Position numbers and translations under genes: made by a program. Positions 6,222 through 6,295 of a stretch of DNA of 6,295 nucleotides are shown in pieces; position 1 is the first letter of the stretch; the number at the start of each line of letters is the position of its first letter. This DNA is from an uncultured Bacteroidales bacterium (GTDB taxonomy: Bacteria; Bacteroidota; Bacteroidia; Bacteroidales; Bacteroidaceae). Below the pieces are notes generated by a model. That model saw only the letters and a program-made list of their open reading frames with translations. It made no database searches and was not told the DNA's origin. The DNA is taken from the NCBI GenBank assembly GCA_945837185.1, contig CAMAMZ010000122.1, positions 1 to 6,295 of the forward strand, written 5' to 3'.

Positions 6222-6295
6222 GCTTACAACAAGCACACATGGGCAAGTCTCTTACGGCCAGCTCCCTTTGAATCCCCCAGGATGGGAACATAGCA
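6222..6295 (+). ncRNA. ffs: Small bacterial signal recognition particle RNA (4.5S type), 3' part cut off
   Basis: The segment CAGG-ATG-GGAA-CAT-AGCA at 6278-6295 reproduces SRP domain IV. It has the CAGG side of the symmetric loop, a 3-bp stem (6282-6284 with 6289-6291), the GGAA tetraloop at 6285-6288, and the AGCA side of the loop. This is the binding site for the Ffh M domain. E. coli 4.5S RNA has the same layout with TCC/GGA as the 3-bp stem. The preceding 6241-6277 would be the 5' arm of the long hairpin, whose partner lies beyond the window. The 5' end is set only from the promoter and could shift by several bases. With Ffh and FtsY the RNA directs membrane proteins to the translocon. 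Confidence 0.85.

Overview
The window looks like chromosomal core DNA from a member of the Bacteroidales, probably Prevotellaceae or a close relative. The evidence is the style of the proteins (RpiB, a long MutS2, RsgA ending in KYRAAY), the lack of strong Shine-Dalgarno sequences, and several upstream elements matching the Bacteroidetes -33/-7 promoter (TTTG or TTG, about 20 bases, TAnnTTTG). The assignment below order level is inference. There are no mobile elements, CRISPR arrays or phage genes.

Left part (1-950): the 3' end of a probable thiL (thiamine-phosphate kinase) runs into rpiB (ribose-5-phosphate isomerase B) four bases later. A hairpin flanked by an A-run and a T-run separates rpiB from a convergent tRNA-Ser(UGA). 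The tRNA has a well-matched promoter and a small hairpin in its leader.

Middle (951-4476): a full-length mutS2 (855 aa: clamp/lever region, MutS ATPase, charged coiled coil, KOW-like segment, C-terminal Smr domain) is followed on the same strand by an aldose 1-epimerase-like protein. The -7 element of mutS2 lies so close to its ATG that the mRNA is predicted to be leaderless or nearly so.

Right part (4505-6295): frr (ribosome recycling factor) and rsgA (ribosome small-subunit maturation GTPase) form a minus-strand operon with zero spacing, in which rsgA starts with GTG immediately after the frr TAG. A strong hairpin covers the last codons of rsgA and lies between it and the convergent epimerase gene. 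Divergent from frr, a promoter leads into the small bacterial signal recognition particle RNA (ffs), which is cut by the window edge just after its GGAA tetraloop.

Taken together, much of the window serves translation and ribosome homeostasis: tRNA-Ser, RRF, RsgA, SRP RNA and, by analogy with Bacillus, MutS2 as a collided-ribosome factor. Sugar-phosphate and cofactor metabolism genes are interspersed. I see no evidence for a previously undescribed system. The points worth checking are regulatory: leaderless mutS2, the abutting frr/rsgA junction, and the hairpin embedded in the rsgA coding end.
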